A stretch of 64,000 bases of DNA. Source: Brachypodium distachyon. Lineage: Eukaryota > Streptophyta > Magnoliopsida > Poales > Poaceae. The stretch spans positions 11,390,624-11,454,623 of the forward strand of contig NC_016134.3 of NCBI RefSeq assembly GCF_000005505.3, in the 5' to 3' direction. The notes beneath the pieces were generated by a model. That model was given only the letters and a program-made list of their open reading frames with translations, was not told where the DNA came from and did no database searches. This document shows, one piece after another, positions 52,701 through 63,641 of the stretch (the first letter of the stretch is position 1; every line of letters starts with the position of its first letter). The translations under genes were made by a program, and so were the position numbers.

Positions 52701-53575
52701 TAAGGAATGTTCTCACGGGGTTCTCTTGTCTTGTTTTAGGTACGGGGCTTGCGGCGCCTGATGCTCCTGAGGCCGAGCCCCGGATTCCGGAGGAGGGAGA
52801 GGTGCTTCCGAGGACCGAGGGAGGAGTGAGAGACCCGCTTGAGGTGTTGGATCTTGTGAGTCCGCTTTCCTCGTCTCCCTTCTTGCTAGGTCAATTTTGT
52901 CGGTCAGCGCTCATGATTTCTCTTCCTTTGCCAGGTGAGAGGCTTGGTCGAGGCCGTGGGCACTCTTCCTGCCCTCAAGGCTCAGGTTGGTGTGCTTTTG
53001 GCAGCCTTGGACGTCGAGACCTCGAAGGCTACCCTTGCCTTGAGTGAGTTGACTTCGGAGAGGGCACGGCGGGAGGCTGTCAAGACTGAGCTTTTTTGTG
53101 TGTCGGCGGAGCTTGCCACCATGGAGGCGAGGGCTCACCTTGTCGAGGAGGGCCAGAAGGATGCGATCACGAAGACCTGTTGTGCTGAGGAGGACTTGGT
53201 GGTGGCCAGCCTCAACGTGGAGCACGCTCGAGCGAAGGTTGCCTCCCTCAAGGCGGAGTCGGAGGACGCCAGGTTCGGACCGGTGTTCGCTCCTCCTGCT
53301 CGCGTCCCCTCGGATAGCCATCCGGAGGTGGTCTCGCTCCTGCTCGCCCAGGCTTCGGAGATTCGAGAGATGATACTCTGTTTGAAGGGCTCCCCTCAGC
53401 CAGATCTTCCTCCGTGTCGTACGATGGATGAGGCAAGTAGGGTGCTTACTTCACAGGTGGAGCTCCTTGAGCCCGCCGTGAAGAGGTGCCTTCTGAGCAC
53501 GGGTGCTCGACTTGTTTCGTCGGCAGTCGCAACTGTCCTGGACGGCGGTGCCGGGACGAGTGGACTTGAGGGGTC
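49721..53575 (+). pseudogene. Antisense ORF gene, 'putative gypsy type transposon' domain plus coiled coil, split by a solo LTR
   Basis: Exons on plus: 49721-50333 continuing at 51679-51984 across the LTR; 52072 to about 52670; about 52740-52856; and from 52935 to the break near 53575. The first carries the domain PF04195 (SVTTEKDLSDLVEAGYF, HFVVFTSWFHAGLCLPVHPF, FLDTYGIELVQLLPSAI, FRWLCETALRE). Later exons give REKAAEWASQMIGP, a Ser/Pro-rich linker and a coiled coil (VRGLVEAVGTLPALKAQVGV, LTSERARREAVKTEL). The frame is open apart from the solo LTR and the missing 3' end. Such antisense genes are known in Tat-lineage Gypsy elements. Function unknown. Confidence 0.7.
50334..51673 (-). mobile_element. 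Solo LTR inserted in the antisense gene
   Basis: On the minus strand it starts TGTTGGAGATATGCCCTAGA, a widespread Pooideae LTR type, and ends GCTAGCGTAGCATA. Perfect CGCGG duplications flank it (50329-50333, 51674-51678). No internal region, primer site or second LTR, so it is a 1340-bp solo LTR. A minus-strand TATA (CTATATAAG) lies near 50685. Confidence 0.8.
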
Positions 53576-53582
53576 AAGAGGT

Positions 53583-55753
53583 GTCAAGAGAATATGCAGT
53601 ACAAGCCGTCCATCATTTGGTGTCGGCATTGGCCAAAGACCACCCCGCCCATGACGCCATACTCGGGGGAGGAGTGGACGGTTTGAGGAACCTCCTTCCT
53701 CCTCTTCCCCAGCGAAAGAGCACCCCGCTGAAAAGCAGCGCCGCCTCCAACACACGTATGGAAGACGATGACTCATACACCCCAGGTTACAGCCCGGCTC
53801 CTATCATGGAAAAGCCCCCCGCTAGCCAACCGGACCCAAGCGAGGGCATCCGGGATAACGATCTGGGTCCGAGCGACAACATCCTTGTAAGCATACTTTT
53901 CAAACTCTTTTTCACTCCTTACCTTCATGAATAAAGATCTTACACACATATGCCTTCTTCTTGTTACGCGCAGGCACTAGTGAAGTGTCGTATTCACGTA
54001 GACAAGCCTGGGAAGCCTGTAGGCGCCATTGGCCGCCTGATGCCCAGACAATCACTGCCACTGGTGCACGGCATTCTTATGAACGACACACAAGTGAGTG
54101 TGATGGTGGACTCCGTCGTCGAGGAGAATCGTGATTATGCTATCCCGCTACTCCGGAGGAAGGCGTGGATATCCTAGGAGGTTGTCCAAACTACCGCATT
54201 ATGTGGCATGGGAGCTTGGTATCTCTCAGCGTCGGCCCTCTATGACTCCATCTCCCTCCGCCCACAAAGGTACTTCTCAATCGCCGCTCGGCCTTTCCCC
54301 TAGGATACTGTCTCATGTCGATGCCGGCGGAGATGAAGAGCGGGCAATGTCGATGCCTCCACAGCTGAAAGATAGCCAGACCACAGGGTCGGCACAGGCT
54401 GGAAGCGTCCCTCCTACCTTCTCTCTCTTGGGTGCCGCTGAGTCCATGGGTGACCACAAGATCGATGACAAGTACAAGGCAGAGGAGCAAAAGGATTGGG
54501 ACAATAACAGGAGGCATAAAAAGAGGGGGCGCGGCGGCAAGACCATCAAGGACTCCTCGAATGTCAAGCAAGATGAGATGCACCATGTGCTTGACATAAC
54601 TAGAGTCTTGGAAGACAATAGGCCTAACATTCTCATGAAGAACCCCCGTCAAGGCCAGAGATTCGAAGACGGATCCTATTTCGTGGCTAGGGAGTTTGAC
54701 CGGGTGCTTATTTACTATCCAGGAAGACCGATTCTCACCGAAAATTTCCTGCGTGCCGTGTCCAGAGAGATGCAAGAGCTTCATCAGTTCTACATACAAG
54801 CATCAGCTAGTTCTCAATAGCATGCCCAAAATCAATGTTCGAATTCCACGAGACTATGGCTTCTTTGACCAAGAAACTGGGAACATTCAGGAACGTCCTA
54901 TTACCTTTGGTGTGGAGTTCAACAAACTGTTCCACCTCTTCAACCGCCAAAAGCTTGATATCAACCTCTTAAGGCTGTGCTCTGCCTACCAAATAAGGGA
55001 AATGCGGTGAATGGAGGTCAAAAAAGTAGCCATTCTAGACCCCGCGGTGTTCAACTACGGTGATATCGGTCTTGAGGCAGAAAAGGATCCCTCAAGAACC
55101 CTGGCGTCTAAATACTTGGTGGCGTGTCTAGAGAAATACGCGGACCACGACTTTATTCTCTTCTTTCTTAATTTGGAGTAAGTTGAATTTTATATATGGA
55201 TCCGTTTGTTTTTTCTAATTCAGTCTTTCTTATACACCCTTAGATACTAAAGTTTGTTTCTTTTGAAAACAGAGACCATTGGGTGACACTACTCATTTGT
55301 TTGCCTTGGTCCGCGGTGTACTATTTCGATTCACTACTTCCGAAGAAGGGTGTTCGAGGTCGCTACTGAAAACCCATCAAATCACTCATTAACACTGCCT
55401 AAAAAGTTGCGACCAAGGGAAAACTAGCTGGTAAAGGCTATAAAGACGAGCCTCACCACAACCACAGGTTCCCTTGCCAGCAACAGCCGGCCGACAGTGT
55501 GTACTGTGGCTGCTACTGCTGTCACATCCTTATGGAGAATGCCAGCATGTTCAAGCCTGAGTGGATGGGGTCAATCGCGGCTGTGGAAGAGTACTGGCAG
55601 CCCCGAATGACAATGGCACACCGACCTAAATGGGTCAGGTATAACATTCAAAGGGAGTTCTCCCATCTCATCAACAATGAGGTCATCAAGTCTAGTGGGG
55701 ACTTCTACGAACGCGTGGAACAAGTGGTGACTAGGGTTCACCCACAACAATAG
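53583..55753 (+). pseudogene. CACTA second-ORF with C-terminal Ulp1-like protease domain
   Basis: Frames in order: EYAVQAVHHLVSALAKDHPA; an acidic/Pro linker; intron 53887-53973 (GT-AG); VKCRIHVDKPGKPVGAIGRL; a long basic linker (KKRGRGGKTIKD near 54510); PKINVRIPRDYGFFDQETGN; and the Ulp1-type core. The core has HWVTLLICLPWSAVYYFDSL near 55270-55330 (catalytic His and Asp) and CQQQPADSVYCGCYCCHIL near 55475-55535 (Gln and Cys). Frame changes near 54170, 54290 and 54830, plus stops near 55367 and 55399, disable it. Ulp1-like proteases are a known passenger of grass CACTA elements. The substrate is unproven. Confidence 0.75.
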
Positions 55754-56245
55754 CTTCAAATTTGATTTTGCTATGAAATTTTGACATTTTGTAATCAACG
55801 TCGTGAAGTGAGATACATTTGTATTCTTTATATGCTTTAAATCATGCGACTTTATATACATTTGTATGCTTTAAATGATGTGCCTGTGTATTTTTTTTGT
55901 GCTCTGTTGTGCTGTGCTGTGTATATATATGTGCCGTGTATTTTTCTTGGTATAAATGCTGTGTATTTCTGTGGTTTCAATTTTTTTAATTACTGAAAAT
56001 GTATCAGTGTCGGTCGCTCGCCCGCCACTGATGTGGCAAAGCGACCGTTACTGATGTACCAATCATCAAAAAAAATTAATTACTGAAAATGTATCAGTGT
56101 AGGTCGCTCGCCCGCCACTGATGTGGCAAAGCGACCGTTACTGATGTACTCCATTACTGATGATAGTACATCAGTAACGGTCGGGGCTGGCAGGAAGTTA
56201 GTAACGGCGGTCCTGACCGTTACTGATGTTGTTTTTCGACCGTTA

Positions 56246-56269
56246 CTGATAAAACTTTTTGTAGTAGTG
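56246..56269 (-). repeat. Terminal inverted repeat of the second CACTA element
   Basis: Inward from 56269: CACTACTACAAAAAGTTTTA then TCAG. Confidence 0.75.
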
Positions 56270-56448
56270 GGGGTCCTACTTCGACTGGCACAGTCTCTCC
56301 CATCGGCTATATTGTCCATCCACCGTGAAGTTTCATCAATATCATCAGTTATATGTATCAATTTCAATATATCTTGAGAGCGAGAAAGACGATTGATTAG
56401 TTACCAAAGGAGAAGTGGAGAGTGGCCATGGCGACAATGACAAGAATA
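56270..56448. other. Short spacer between CACTA end and Copia LTR
   Basis: No recognisable feature. Confidence 0.3.
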
Positions 56449-56892
56449 TGTTATGAACGCGACAAGCAAAGACGAAAAACGAAGAAAAAATCATAGCGCA
56501 AAGACACACGGATTTAACGGGGAAACCCCTCTCAAACAACGAGAGGGAATAAAACCACGGGAGCCAACCAGCGAAACTTCACTATATGGGGAGTGTTTAC
56601 ACAACGCCGGGGAAATTCTACAGATGCAATTTTTCAGAAACGGCGACTTACAAGGGGTATATATAGCAGGAGAATTAGGGCAAAACAGATCCGTATCGGG
56701 GACCCCAAAAGTTCCGGGTTAGGGCCGGACACCCGGAAGTTCCGGGCTTGTTTCGGACCAAACTCCGCAGTCGTCACGCGAAGTTCCAGTAGCATTATGG
56801 AGGTGAGCCGGAGGTTGGGTGGAAGTTCCGCCCCACCAGAAGTAGACCGGAAGTTCCGGTCCTAGGAAACACCTCCTTGAGAATTTGGATCA
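56449..56892 (-). repeat. 3' LTR of the Copia element
   Basis: Shares TGTTATGAACGCGACAAGCA and the GGAAGTTCCGG-containing body with the other LTR. Small indels and substitutions suggest an old insertion. The minus-strand start is TGATCC here versus TGTCC in the other LTR. Confidence 0.85.
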
Positions 56893-57002
56893 CAACATCA
56901 ACAAACTCCACCTTGAGACAAATTCCTCCTTGTAGCATGAACATCAACAACTCCTGAATCAACAAAGAAAACACTTTCCGTGCCAAAAGCCGCTAGGGGC
57001 TA

Positions 57003-58690
57003 AACAGTTATACCAACTAAGCTTGACCATAGCTCAAACTTAGCAATAGGAACAGGCTTTGTCATCATATCAGCAGGATTATCATGAGTGCTGATCTTGC
57101 ATACCTTCAATTTACCTTGTGCAACAACGTCGCAAATAAAATGGTACTTGACATCAATGTGCTTTTTTCTCTCATGGAGCATCTGATCTTTAGTAAGGTA
57201 AATAGCACTTTGACTGTCACAAAACAGGTTAATGCAAAAAACATCTTGACAAAGCTCAGCTTATAAACCCTTCAACCAAATAGACTCTTTGCAAGCTTCA
57301 GCAATAGTCATATATTCTGCTTCGGTTGTAGATTGAGCAACAACTGGTTGCCGTGTTGCCTTACAACTCACAGCACATCCACCTACCATGAACACATAAC
57401 CTGTGAGGGATCTCCTCTTAGCCATGTCGGCAGCAAAATCTGAATCCACATAGCCAGCGAGTCCCTCATCAGTCTTGCCAAACTTCAAGCAAGCATTGGA
57501 TGTGCCACGGAGGTACCTGAAAATCCACTGAACAGCTTTCCAATGTTCTTTACCGGGATTAGCCATGTAACGACTGACTAAGCTCATAGCATATGATAAA
57601 TCAGGATGTGAACAAAACATGGCATACATCAAGGAACCAACAGCACTAGAATAGGGAACTCATGACATGTACTCAATATCTTCATCAGAAGTAGGACATT
57701 GCAACGCTGACAACTTGAAATGAGAAGCAATAGGAGTACTAACACACTTTGCATCATGCATATTAAAATGGCGAAATACTTTCTCAATGTAACTTTGCTG
57801 ACTAAGAAATAGCAACCTAGATTTTCTGTCCCTTTTAGTTTCCATATCTAGGATTTTCTTAGCATCACCAAGATCCTTCATCTCAAATTCACTACTTACT
57901 TGTGCCTTCAAAGTAACGATTACTTTCATGCTCTTGGCAGCAATTAACATATCATCAACATATAACAAGAAGTATGTAGGTGATCCGTCAACAAATTTAA
58001 TGTAGACACAACTGTCATACTGAGATCTACTAAACCCACGTGAAATCATAAATGAATCAAACCTTTTAGACCACTGTCTAGGAGATTGCTTCAAACCATA
58101 AAGGGATTTCTTCAACTTACACACAAAATCCTCTTTACCAGAACTATGAACCCTTCAGGTTGGTCCGTGTATATTTCCTCCTAAAGCTCTTCATGCAAAA
58201 ATGTAGTCTTCACATCTAACTGCTCAAGCTCAAAATGCATAGCAACAATACTAAAGAAAGTACGGATGGAACTATGCTTTACCACTGGAGAGAACACATC
58301 ATTATAATCAATACTTAGTATTTGACTGAAACCTTTTGCCACTAACCTTCCATAAACCTCATAGGCTCATTAGGAGACAAACCCTCATTTCTCTTGAAAA
58401 TCCATTTGCAGCAAACGGCCTTCTTTTGTTTAGACAAGGGCACAACATCCCATGTGCCATTCTTCTCAAGAGATTGCATCTCCTCTTGCATGGCAGACAA
58501 CCACCTCATACGGTCTCCGAAAACAACAGCTTCATTATGTGTGGCCGGTTCACTATCATGCTCCATATGTTCTGCACAACTCAAACCATAATAAACAAGA
58601 ACACACTCTTCAATTAAACATGGGCGAGGACCTTTATTCCTCTTTGGACGGTCAGCTGCAATAGAACGTGTGGGTTGCTGCAAAACAGGT
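57003..58690 (-). pseudogene. Copia reverse transcriptase and RNase H remnant
   Basis: From 58690 downward: RSIAADRPKRNKGPRPCL, then the RT N-terminus (AMQEEMQSLEKNGTWDVVPL, CKWIFKRNEG). After a frame break near 58340, KSLYGLKQSPRQWSKRFDSF and YFLLYVDDMLIAAKSM (the YVDD active site) follow. RNase H follows with YVDSDFAADMAKRRSLTGYV, AQSTTEAEYM and ERKKHIDVKYHFI. Stops at about 57659 and 57262 and the frame break make it inactive. Confidence 0.85.
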
Positions 58691-58917
58691 GGTGAGGGTG
58701 GAACAATATCATCGTTATTATCATCATTGTTCCCATCATCATTACCATGATCAACCTAAGCATCATCGTTATCAACAATTTCATCAACGTGCTCCACCTG
58801 CACTCTAAGTCTCTCCTCTTCAATGCGAGAGACATCAGTGGACAAAATATCATGATACATAACTTTTTCATTAAAGACAACATTCCTGCTCAGCAATATT
58901 TTTTTAGCTTTAGGATT

Positions 58918-60300
58918 TCACAACCTATAAGCTTTAACTCCAGAACCATATCCAAGAAATATGCACTTAACAGCTCTAGGTTCTAACTTTTCATTATCAA
59001 CATGAGCATAAACGGTGCAACCGAAAACTCTCAACTGTGAATAATCTGCAGGTTTACCAGACCATACCTCAATGGGAGTTTTCTTGTCAAGTGGAATAGA
59101 AAGTGACATGTTTATGAGGTAGCATGCGGTGGAAGCTGCCTCAGCCAAAAAACGTCTGCCCAAACCTGCATTGGACAGCATGCAACGGGCCCTCGAGATG
59201 ATGGTTCTGTTCATGCGCTCAGCCACGCCATTTTGTTGTGGAGTATGGGCAACCGTGTAGTGCCTAGAGGCGCAACTTGGTGACCCTCAGGGTACCATTT
59301 GACCCTCCTTAGTTCAAACAAATGAACTAGTTTTTCAAAAAGTTGTGTCATTTTAAAACTTTAGTTCATTTGGTTGAACTAAGGATGGTTAATGGGTAGC
59401 CTGAGGGTCACAAACTTGCAGCTCTAGTAGTGCCTAACAACACCATCGTTGCTGCAAACTCCTCAAACTCATCAGAAACAAATTCACCACCATTGTCTGT
59501 ACGCAAAACTTTTACCTTCCTTTCAGTTTGCTTTTCCACCATAGCTTTTCATTTCTTGAACGCACCAAAAACATCAGATTTATGTTTCAGAAAATAAGGC
59601 CAAACTTTTCTTGAGTAATCATCAATAATGGTAACCATGTAATTAGCACCACCAATAGAATTCTTACGGGAGGGTCCCCAAACATCAGCATGCACATAAT
59701 CTAATATGCCTTTGGTGGTATGAACGGAAGAAATGAACTTGACCATTTTGTGCTTACCATAAACGCAGTGCTCACAAAACTCAAGCTTACTCAAGTTGCA
59801 GCCATCAATCAGCTCTCTCTAGACTAACTCTACCAGCCCATGTTCACTCATATGCCCAAGACACATATGCCACAGACTCGTTTTTGCACAATTATCATAA
59901 TCATTAGGTGTAACGGCAGCAGCAAAACCAGGCAAAGTGCTACCTCTAAGAACATATAATTTGGCAAAATTCATATCACCTATCAGGTGAATGAGAGAAC
60001 CTCTAGATACCTTCAAAAGTCTACGCCCTCCGGCGTACTTGTACCCGTCACAATCCATGGTACTAAGTGAGATCAAATTTCTTGCAATGCTTGGTATGTG
60101 CTTCACCTCTTTCAACGTACGTGTCATGCCATCATGGGTCTTGATCTGAACCGACCCAACGCCAACAATATGACAAGGATTGTCATTGCCCACATGCACA
60201 AAATCTCCAATCCTTATTACAACAAATATGAAAGGAACATGCTTTATCAAGAATCCATTCATCATCACAGGAAGCACAAGCAGCAAGAACATCGAGGCAT
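58918..60300 (-). pseudogene. Copia protease/integrase remnant
   Basis: The protease motif reads WILDKACSFHIC near 60250, with K where S/T normally follows the catalytic Asp. The GAG-pre-integrase region (LWHMCLGHMSEHGL) lies near 59850. The integrase zinc-binding and core regions are ELCEHC-type near 59780, HADVWGPSRKNSIGGA and TIIDDYSRKVW. The C-terminal part is AERMNRTIISRARCML near 59220 and PADYSQLRVFGCTVYAHV near 59020. A MITE (59267-59427) splits the integrase. Confidence 0.8.
59267..59427. mobile_element. 161-bp MITE inside the Copia integrase
   Basis: Terminal inverted repeats (GAGGCGCAACTTGGTGACCC on the left, GAGCTGCAAGTTTGTGACCC inverted on the right), flanked by TAGTGCCTA (59258-59266 and 59428-59436). 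The 9-bp duplication fits a Mutator-type MITE. Because the element end resembles CTAGAG, a shorter duplication is also possible. Confidence 0.7.
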
Positions 60301-60399
60301 TCACCCTCAGAGCTGTAGGTAGAAACGACAGCGGCCTTACCATTACCATCGGACTTGTCTTTCGGTTTGTAGGTACCGTTCATTTTCTCCTTGTTCTGA

Positions 60400-61088
60400 A
60401 GTTTATAACAATCCATAATAACATGATTATTTTTCTTACAATACCTGCAAAACTTATCTTTTCCTCGGGACTTTGAACGAGCTTTTCTGTCCCGGCTCTT
60501 ATCTCGGTTGCCGTAGTTGTTACCTCTGCTCGGTCCTGCCACGAACCTGTAGAGCTTCTACCTTTGAGGACGTGTCATGGCTGTAAAGAATGGAATCACG
60601 AAAATTTGTATATGAACTAGGCAACGAGCATAAGAGTAAGATAGGTAAATCCTCATCATCAAACTTAACCTTCAAAGTTTGCAAATCAGAAACTATCTCT
60701 CAAAAAACAGTTATATGAGATATTACCGATCCACCTTCTTGCAGCTTTTGGGTGAACAACTTCATCTTTACATGCATCTTACAGGTTAGATCTTTCGACA
60801 TGCAGATCGATTCCAGTTTCAGCCACAGGGCTGCTGTGGATTTCTCCTCCAACACTTCCTGCAAAATATTGTTGGACATATGAAGTTGAATCAAAGATAA
60901 AGCCTTACGATCTTTGCGTTTCTCTTCGGCAGTCCACTCCTTTTGCATCCTTTTTGCTGAAGGAATCAAGCGCTTCATCCAGATCTGAAGTTTGGGCGAG
61001 AATCGCCCGCATCTTCACTTGCCACAACGAGAATCGTGTGGTGTAGTCCAGTTGTGGCAGATCGAACTTCAGGGAAGACATGTCGCAA
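60400..61088 (-). pseudogene. Copia gag remnant
   Basis: The ATG at 61082-61088 region gives MSSLKFDLPQLDYTTRFSLW, the usual Copia gag start, then LIPSAKRMQKEWTAEEKRKD in another frame, LIQLHMSNNILQEVLEE and a CX2CX4HX4C knuckle (CRYCKKNNHVIMDC, about 60449-60408). Frame breaks near 60960 and 60690. Confidence 0.8.
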
Positions 61089-61121
61089 ACCCTAGGCGGA
61101 ACCTGGGGCTCTGATACCACT

Positions 61122-61555
61122 TGTTATGAACGCGACAAGCAAAAACGAAGAACGAAGAAGAAATCACAGCACAAGGACACACGGATTTAACGTGGAAAAC
61201 CCTCTCAAACAACGAGAGGGAAAAAACCACGGGCGCCAGCCAGCGAAACTTCACTATATGGGGAGTGTTTATACAACGCCGGGGAGATTCTATAGATGCA
61301 AATCTTGCTGAAACGGCGGCTTACAAGGGGTATATATAGCAAGAGAATTAGGGCAAAACAGATCCGTATCAGGGACCCCGGAAAATCCGGGTTAGGGCCG
61401 GAAGTTCCGGGCTTGTTCCGGACCAAACTCCGCAGCCGTCACGCGAAGTTCTAGTAGCATCAAGGAGGTGACCAGAGGTTGGGTGGAAGTTCCGCCGCAC
61501 CAGAAGTAGACCGGAAGTTCCGGTCCTGGGAAACACCTCCTTGAGAATTTGGACA
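61122..61555 (-). repeat. 5' LTR of the Copia element
   Basis: Minus strand TGTCCAAATTCTCAAGGAGG to CGCGTTCATAACA, followed by the primer-binding site. Confidence 0.85.
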
Positions 61556-61678
61556 GCACAAGAGTTCTTCGCTGCCCTCCTACCATACGTACATAGTGAG
61601 ACGTCCTATCAGCTAGTTTTGAGTGAAGATCACGGCTAGGCGATGCGTGCATCATATGTATATGAGCTAGCGGACGAG

Positions 61679-61692
61679 CAATGAAAATTAGT
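61679..61692. repeat. Target-site duplication of the LINE (left copy)
   Basis: CAATGAAAATTAGT, identical to 63628-63641. Confidence 0.8.
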
Positions 61693-63627
61693 TTTTTTTT
61701 CGAAAAGGGGGGCTCCCCGGCCTCTGCATCGAAGTGATGCACACAACCAATTTATTGCAAAGTTAAAACATCTCAATACAAAATTCACGAATCACACAAA
61801 GTGAAGACAAAAATAAGCAAAATAAAACAAAGATCCTGAAGATAATTCCTATGCATCTTGCAATCTTGCAACAGGCCGCCAGCCAGCCAGGTTGGAGATA
61901 TCCCGAGCGACCGTCTCTAGCCGAGTGCACCCAGAAGCCGAAAGCTCCCGCTTGTCCACAGGGGAGGAGGAGGGACCAAAGGCGGATTAGAGCGGTGGCC
62001 CTGAAAAGAACCTGCAAACATTGAACTTTAGTCCTGTTAAAAATAATATCATTTCGACAATTCCAAATAGCCCAACAGACAGCAGACACTCCCACCCGAA
62101 TGTGGGCCTTAGTCTTTTTGTCAATCCCATTTAACCAATTCCCAAACAAATTAGAAATATTGGTAGGCGGAGGCAAATTAAAGGCAAAGTAAATAATTCG
62201 CCACACGAGTTGGGCATAAGGACAAGTGATGAATAAATGATGAATGGACTCCTCGATGTCACAAAAACAACATTTCATACATCCTGTCCACTTTCTTTTG
62301 GCTAGATTATCCTTCGTAAGCAACACTTTTCAATCAAGAAACCACATAAAAATCTTAACTTTTAGGGGAATTTTTAATTTCCAAAGATAATACCACGAGA
62401 AACCCATAGGGCTATCCATTAAATCTCTGTATATAGATTTAACCGAGAAAACCCCGAGGGAGTTAAGGGAGTTAACTTCCACCAAAATCTATCTGGTGTG
62501 GTGGAAAGATTAAACATCATTAATCGCTAGACTAAGTGCAACCAAGATGTCCACTTATTTTCAGTTAGTAAACGTCTGAACTCAACGTTCAGGGGCACCG
62601 TCGGTAAAACATCAGCCACAAGAACATTTTTCCGTTGCACAATGTTAAATAATGATCGATATTGAAGCACAATAGGACTATCCCCCAACCAAGTATCTTC
62701 CCAAAACCGAGTACCACGACCATCCCCTAAAATAAATGTGCCTTTGTTAAAGAACTCATCTTTAACCCGCATTAGGCACTTCCAAAAAGGGGAATCAGCC
62801 GGTTGTAACTTGGCTTGGGAGATGGTGTTAGAATGAAGATACTTATTACGAAGGAGCTACTGCCACAGACCATCTTCATTAAGTAGTTTAAACAACCATT
62901 TGCTGAGTAAACACTTATTTTTGAGGTCCAACAACTCAATGCCTAGTCCGCCCTGATCTTTAGGGCGACAGGTAATATTCCATTTTGTCAACCGATATTT
63001 CCTCTTCTGGTTATCAGATTGCCAAAAGAAGCGCGATCTGTAAATGCAATCGTTGCCGTACCCCAGCGGGTATTTCAAGAAAAGATAACATAAACATAGG
63101 CATACTCGTAAGGACCGAATTAATCAGGATAAGTCGATCTCCGTATGAGAGTAACTTGTCCTTCCAACTCCCCAACTTTTTCTCAAAACGGTCTTCAACG
63201 TCTTTCCATTCCCTATTGAGTAATTTCCTATAATGAATTGGAATCCCCAGATAACGAAATGGGAGAGTTCCACATTCGCAGCCAAAAATCTGTTTATAGT
63301 CATCCTCACACACTTGAGCCTGACCGGAACAGAAAATTTCACTCTTGTGAAAGTTAATTTTAAGGCCCGACAGCTGTTCAAAAAAGCACAAGATCAACTT
63401 CATATTAACAGCCTTTTCTAAATCATGATCCATAAAAATAATCGTATCGTCAGCATATTGGAGGATAGACACTCTTCCCTCCACCAAATGAGGGATGAGG
63501 CCTACCACTTGACCATCATCTTTAGCCCTGTCAATAAGAATAGCAAGTATGTCTGCGACAATATTAAAAAGAATCGGGGATAGAGGGTCTCCTTGGCCCA
63601 AACCTTTCTGAGTTTGGAACTAATGAC
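61693..63627 (-). mobile_element. 5'-truncated LINE retrotransposon
   Basis: The minus-strand 3' end is a CCGGGGAGCCCCCC stretch followed by TTTTCG and an A-tail, at the left edge. The right edge is a truncation inside the reverse transcriptase. A perfect 14-bp duplication CAATGAAAATTAGT brackets it (61679-61692, 63628-63641). Confidence 0.9.
61763..63627 (-). pseudogene. LINE ORF2 remnant: reverse transcriptase and zf-RVT
   Basis: The first part reads QKGLGQGDPLSPILFNIVAD, then SILQYADDTIIFMDHDLEKA (YADD active site), FRYLGIPIHYRKLL and SWKDKLLSYGDRLILINSVL. Near 63010 the frame changes to RSRFFWQSDNQKRKY and WNITCRPKDQGGLGI. A stop near 62859 precedes DGRGTRFWEDTWLGDSP. The zf-RVT region (CMKCCFCDIEESIHHLFITC, then AQLVWR) is at about 62275-62190. 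The endonuclease and RT fingers are absent through truncation. Confidence 0.85.
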
Positions 63628-63641
63628 CAATGAAAATTAGT

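Larger units (their letters stand above)
53576..56269 (+). mobile_element. Right-hand part of a second CACTA element
   Basis: Ends at 56269 with GTAGTAGTG, i.e. CACTACTACAAAAAG read inward, next to GGG. Subterminal copies of ACCGTTACTGATG in both orientations fill 55995-56260, including an 89-bp tandem duplication (55995 and 56084). The left part, including TNP2, is missing. Sequence switches from the Gypsy antisense gene to CACTA coding around 53575-53590. Confidence 0.75.
56449..61555 (-). mobile_element. Decayed Copia retrotransposon
   Basis: Two similar LTRs (56449-56892 and 61122-61555) flank a minus-strand gag-protease-integrase-RT-RNase H order, which is the Copia order. The primer-binding site beside the 5' LTR is TGGTATCAGAGC (61108-61119 region), matching initiator tRNA-Met. 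No clear 5-bp target duplication is found at the outer ends (left GAATA, right GCACA). Confidence 0.85.

Noticed and set aside
53396..53776. 126-codon minus-strand frame across the Gypsy/CACTA junction
   Set aside because: Antisense to two recognisable coding stretches and spans a recombination junction.
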